Source: an uncultured Pelagibacteraceae bacterium (lineage in GTDB: Bacteria > Pseudomonadota > Alphaproteobacteria > Pelagibacterales > Pelagibacteraceae). From it: a DNA stretch of 38,662 nucleotides. Location: positions 1 to 38,662 of the forward strand of contig CACHRI010000008.1 in NCBI GenBank assembly GCA_902582155.1, in the 5' to 3' direction. Positions 36,536-38,662 of the stretch are shown here, one piece after another; the stretch's first letter is position 1; each line of letters starts with the position of its first letter. The notes beneath the pieces were generated by a model. That model was given only the letters and a program-made list of their open reading frames with translations. It made no database searches and had not been told where the DNA came from. Both the position numbers and the translations under genes were made by a program.

Positions 36536-37721
36536 TTTGTCTCATGGTTTTTATAAATTCTTCAAATAAATAAACACTGTCTTGTGGTCCTGGATTAGAC
36601 TCAGGATGATATTGAACTGAAAAAACTGGTTTAGATTTTAGTTTTATACCCTCTATACTGTTATCAAAAAGAGACTGGTGAGTAATTTGAATATTTCTTG
36701 GTAAATTTTTTCTTACTATTTCAAACCCATGATTTTGACTTGTTATTTCAACATTTCCTTTTATTAGATTTTTTACTGGGTGATTAGCACCTCTATGTCC
36801 TAAACTCATTTTTTTTGTTTTTGCTCCTAAAGTTAGGCCTAACAACTGATGACCTAAACAAATTCCGAATATTGGCAGATTCATCTTTATAAGTTTTTTT
36901 ATTATAGGAATAGCATATTTCCCTGTAGCCGCCGGATCTCCAGGTCCATTAGATAAAAAAATACCATTAGGTTTTAATTTTGAAATATCATTTGCACTAG
37001 TTTTGCATGAAACAACGGTAACTTTACAATTATAGTCAGAAAAATATCTAAGTATATTTTTTTTTATTCCATAGTCTATTGCTATTACATGTAAATTTTT
37101 CTTTTTATTTTTAATAAAACCTGATCCTTTTTTCCAAGTTTGAAAATCTTTCCAAACATAGTTTTCTTTAGTTGTGACCTTTTTTGCTAAATCGAGATTT
37201 TTTAAGCCACTCCATTTTTTTGTATTTTTTAAAATATTTTTGTAATTAAATTTACCACTTTTAGTGAAAGATATTGTTCCTTTCGGTGCCCCTTTATCTC
37301 TTATTAAATTAGTTAAACTTCTTGTGTCTATACCAGTGATCCCAACTATTTGATTTTTTTTTAGCCATATATCTAGATGTTTAAGTGATCTATAATTAGA
37401 TGGATCTGTAATTTCTGTATTTAAAATCACACCTTTAGTCCAAACTTTATCAGACTCATGATCTTCTTTATTTGTTCCAACATTACCTACATGCGGAAAT
37501 GTAAAATTGATTATCTGTTCTGCATATGATGGATCTGAAATAATTTCCTGATAACCCGTAATTGAGGTGTTAAAACAAACTTCTCCAGTTGCGGAACCCT
37601 CAAATCCAAGACCATGACCTTTAAAAAATTTCCCATTTTCTAGAACTAGAATAGCAGTACCGATTATCTTTTTAAGATTATTTGTTGAGTTTATATTTTG
37701 AGCAATCTGTTTCAAATACAA
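36513..37721 (-). CDS. carA: Carbamoyl-phosphate synthase small subunit
   Basis: CarA is the glutamine amidotransferase that feeds ammonia to CarB. The protein (402 aa from the TTG) has an N-terminal domain with [20 protein letters not shown] and a class I glutaminase domain with Cys288 in [28 protein letters not shown], and His372/Glu374 in YHPESNPGP. The start is uncertain: the family-like sequence begins near residue 17 and no in-frame ATG precedes it, so the TTG at 37721 or 37715 is the likely start. An out-of-frame ATG at 37726 opens a 4-codon frame across the TTG. A sigma70-like promoter lies at 37764-37792. Confidence 0.95.
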   Translation of the reverse strand: MYLKQIAQNINSTNNLKKIIGTAILVLENGKFFKGHGLGFEGSATGEVCFNTSITGYQEIISDPSYAEQIINFTFPHVGNVGTNKEDHESDKVWTKGVILNTEITDPSNYRSLKHLDIWLKKNQIVGITGIDTRSLTNLIRDKGAPKGTISFTKSGKFNYKNILKNTKKWSGLKNLDLAKKVTTKENYVWKDFQTWKKGSGFIKNKKKNLHVIAIDYGIKKNILRYFSDYNCKVTVVSCKTSANDISKLKPNGIFLSNGPGDPAATGKYAIPIIKKLIKMNLPIFGICLGHQLLGLTLGAKTKKMSLGHRGANHPVKNLIKGNVEITSQNHGFEIVRKNLPRNIQITHQSLFDNSIEGIKLKSKPVFSVQYHPESNPGPQDSVYLFEEFIKTMRQNAKKKRY

Positions 37722-37763
37722 CTCATGAGTTAAAGTAAAAAACTTATAAACATGATTTTGCGA

Positions 37764-37792
37764 AACATATGAAAAACTTTAAAAATCGTCAA
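37764..37792 (-). promoter_or_regulatory. Candidate sigma70 promoter for carAB
   Basis: On the minus strand TTGACG (37792-37787) and TATGTT (37769-37764) are spaced exactly 17 nt apart, with five and four matches to consensus. Transcription would start near 37757, giving a leader of about 36 nt to the carA TTG. It lies in the longest gap of the window, so no coding sequence conflicts with it. Confidence 0.5.
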
Positions 37793-37813
37793 GAAAGATC
37801 TTTTTATTTTAAA

Positions 37814-37819
37814 TATAAT
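37814..37819 (+). promoter_or_regulatory. Candidate -10 element for yqeY-dnaG
   Basis: A perfect TATAAT lies 25 nt before the yqeY ATG at 37845, so a start site near 37826 would give a leader of about 19 nt. No good -35 hexamer is found at 16-18 nt upstream. In this AT-rich DNA a lone TATAAT is weak evidence. Confidence 0.3.
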
Positions 37820-37844
37820 TTGTGATTAAAGTAGTATTAATAAA

Positions 37845-38297
37845 ATGCCTCTAGAAAAAAAAATAGAAGAAAAATTAAATGAAAGTCTTAAAAATAAAGA
37901 CAAAACACTATACCCAACTCTGAGACTAATAATATCTGCCATAAAAGATTTTAAAATAGCTTCAAAATCAAAAGATCAAAGTTTAAAGGACCAAGATATT
38001 ATCTCAATACTTAAAAAAATGACAAAACAACGAAATGATTCGTGCGAGGCTTACAAAAAAGCAGGTAGAGACGATTTATTAAAAAAGGAAAAAGATGAGA
38101 TTGCTATAATAAATAATTTTTTACCAAAACAAATGAGCGAAGAGGAAACCAAAAACCTTTGTAAAAAGGTAATAAGTGATCTTGGCGCCACATCAATGAA
38201 AGACATGGGTAAAGTTATTGGAGAATTAAAAAAAAATCATGGGGACGTGCTTGATTTTTCAAAAGTAAGTAATTTGGTTAAGGACATTTTAAAATGA
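37845..38297 (+). CDS. GatB/YqeY domain-containing protein
   Basis: The 150-residue protein is a stand-alone YqeY. It opens MPLEKKIEEKLNESLKNKDK, followed by TLRLIISAIKDFKIASKSK, KKMTKQRNDSCEAYKKAGRDDL, EIAIINNFLPKQMSEEE and a C-terminal MKDMGKVIGELKKNHG. The domain is shared with the C-terminal tail of GatB, where it contacts tRNA, but the role of free YqeY is not settled. It is divergent from carA and overlaps dnaG by 4 nt (ATGA). The order carA / yqeY-dnaG recurs in alphaproteobacteria. Confidence 0.93.
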   Translation: MPLEKKIEEKLNESLKNKDKTLYPTLRLIISAIKDFKIASKSKDQSLKDQDIISILKKMTKQRNDSCEAYKKAGRDDLLKKEKDEIAIINNFLPKQMSEEETKNLCKKVISDLGATSMKDMGKVIGELKKNHGDVLDFSKVSNLVKDILK

Positions 38298-38662
38298 TAA
38301 TGAAATATCCAAAAGAGTATTTGGAAGAAATTAAGTTAAGACTTCGGGTTTCACAAGTTGTAGGCAAACATGTTCAATTAAAAAAAAGAGGCAAAGAGTT
38401 TATTGGTTTATCTCCATTTAAAAATGAAAAGACACCTTCATTTACTGTTAATGATGAAAAGGGTTTTTATCACTGTTTTAGCACAGGCGAACATGGGAAT
38501 ATATTTGATTTTTTGATGAAAATAAAATCCTTTGGATTTGGAGAGGCTGTGAAATCATTAGCTTCAGAAGCAGGATTGCCAGAGTATAAGTTTTCTAAAT
38601 TTGATAAAGAAAAAGACGATCGATATGAAAAATATAAAAAAATACTTAAAGAGTATAGCGAG
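38294..38662 (+). CDS. dnaG: DNA primase DnaG, N-terminal part, cut by window edge
   Basis: The first 123 codons of DNA primase are present, reading into the right edge with no stop. The N-terminal CHC2 domain is clear: LRVSQVVGKHVQLKKRGKEF, then GLSPFKNEKTPSFTVNDEKG, FYHCFSTGEHGNIFDFL and AVKSLASEAGL. DnaG makes RNA primers at the fork. The usual zinc ligands CPFH and CxxC read SPFK and CFST here, so three of four are missing; this appears to be shared by alphaproteobacterial DnaG, as I recall. The ATG at 38294 overlaps the yqeY stop; another ATG follows two codons later at 38300. rpoD would be expected after it. Confidence 0.95.
   Translation, partial: MIMKYPKEYLEEIKLRLRVSQVVGKHVQLKKRGKEFIGLSPFKNEKTPSFTVNDEKGFYHCFSTGEHGNIFDFLMKIKSFGFGEAVKSLASEAGLPEYKFSKFDKEKDDRYEKYKKILKEYSE

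Overview
The window looks like core chromosome of a streamlined marine alphaproteobacterium of the SAR11/Pelagibacter type. The DNA is very AT-rich, proteins are rich in Lys, Asn and Ile, and genes are packed with overlaps of 1 to 24 nt. The longest gene-free stretch is 123 nt (37722-37844), so there is no stretch over 300 bases to account for. The gene order also points to Alphaproteobacteria: mutY beside a DUF721 gene, rnhB-ccrM, trmL/petABC, ilvE/marR-ompR-envZ, uvrC-pgsA, and carA/yqeY-dnaG. This taxonomic call is inference from composition and synteny; no rRNA gene is present.

Layout. 1-4830 holds DNA maintenance genes: a DUF721/DciA-like gene cut by the window edge, mutY, a UbiH-like flavin monooxygenase, and a minus-strand operon of a type-4-like uracil-DNA glycosylase, rnhB and the cell-cycle methyltransferase ccrM. 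4832-8753 runs rightward: a secreted TPR protein, ispE, tRNA-Gln(UUG) and a CCA-adding-type nucleotidyltransferase. 8755-10515 (minus) is trmL-hemF-greA, divergent from the cytochrome bc1 operon petABC (10599-13148). 13125-19201 (minus) is lgt, midA, pgeF, prs, rplY, pth, ychF. 19255-19491 is a small ubiK-like gene. 19469-21873 (minus) is marR, an OmpR-type regulator and an EnvZ-type kinase, divergent from ilvE.

22837-28558 (minus) is uvrB, a pteridine-reductase-like SDR, folB, uvrC, pgsA, which mixes excision repair, folate and phospholipid synthesis. 28599-29789 is an aspartate aminotransferase. 29786-31682 (minus) is trxB plus an atypical ADP-ribosylglycohydrolase-fold protein. 31707-33306 is an ELM1-family protein overlapping a 2OG-Fe(II)-oxygenase-like protein. 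33311-37721 (minus) is carA-carB. 37845 to the end is yqeY and the start of dnaG.

I see no CRISPR array, insertion sequence, prophage, attachment site, rRNA or toxin-antitoxin module, and no convincing intrinsic terminator; several convergent genes overlap at their 3' ends, leaving no room for one. I did not find an obviously new multi-gene system. The points most worth a second look are small: divergent genes whose start codons overlap or almost touch, two GANTC sites just in front of ccrM, metal or cluster ligands lost from UDG, DnaG and the DraG-fold protein, a probable pteridine reductase paired with FolB, and palindromes in front of petABC and prs.
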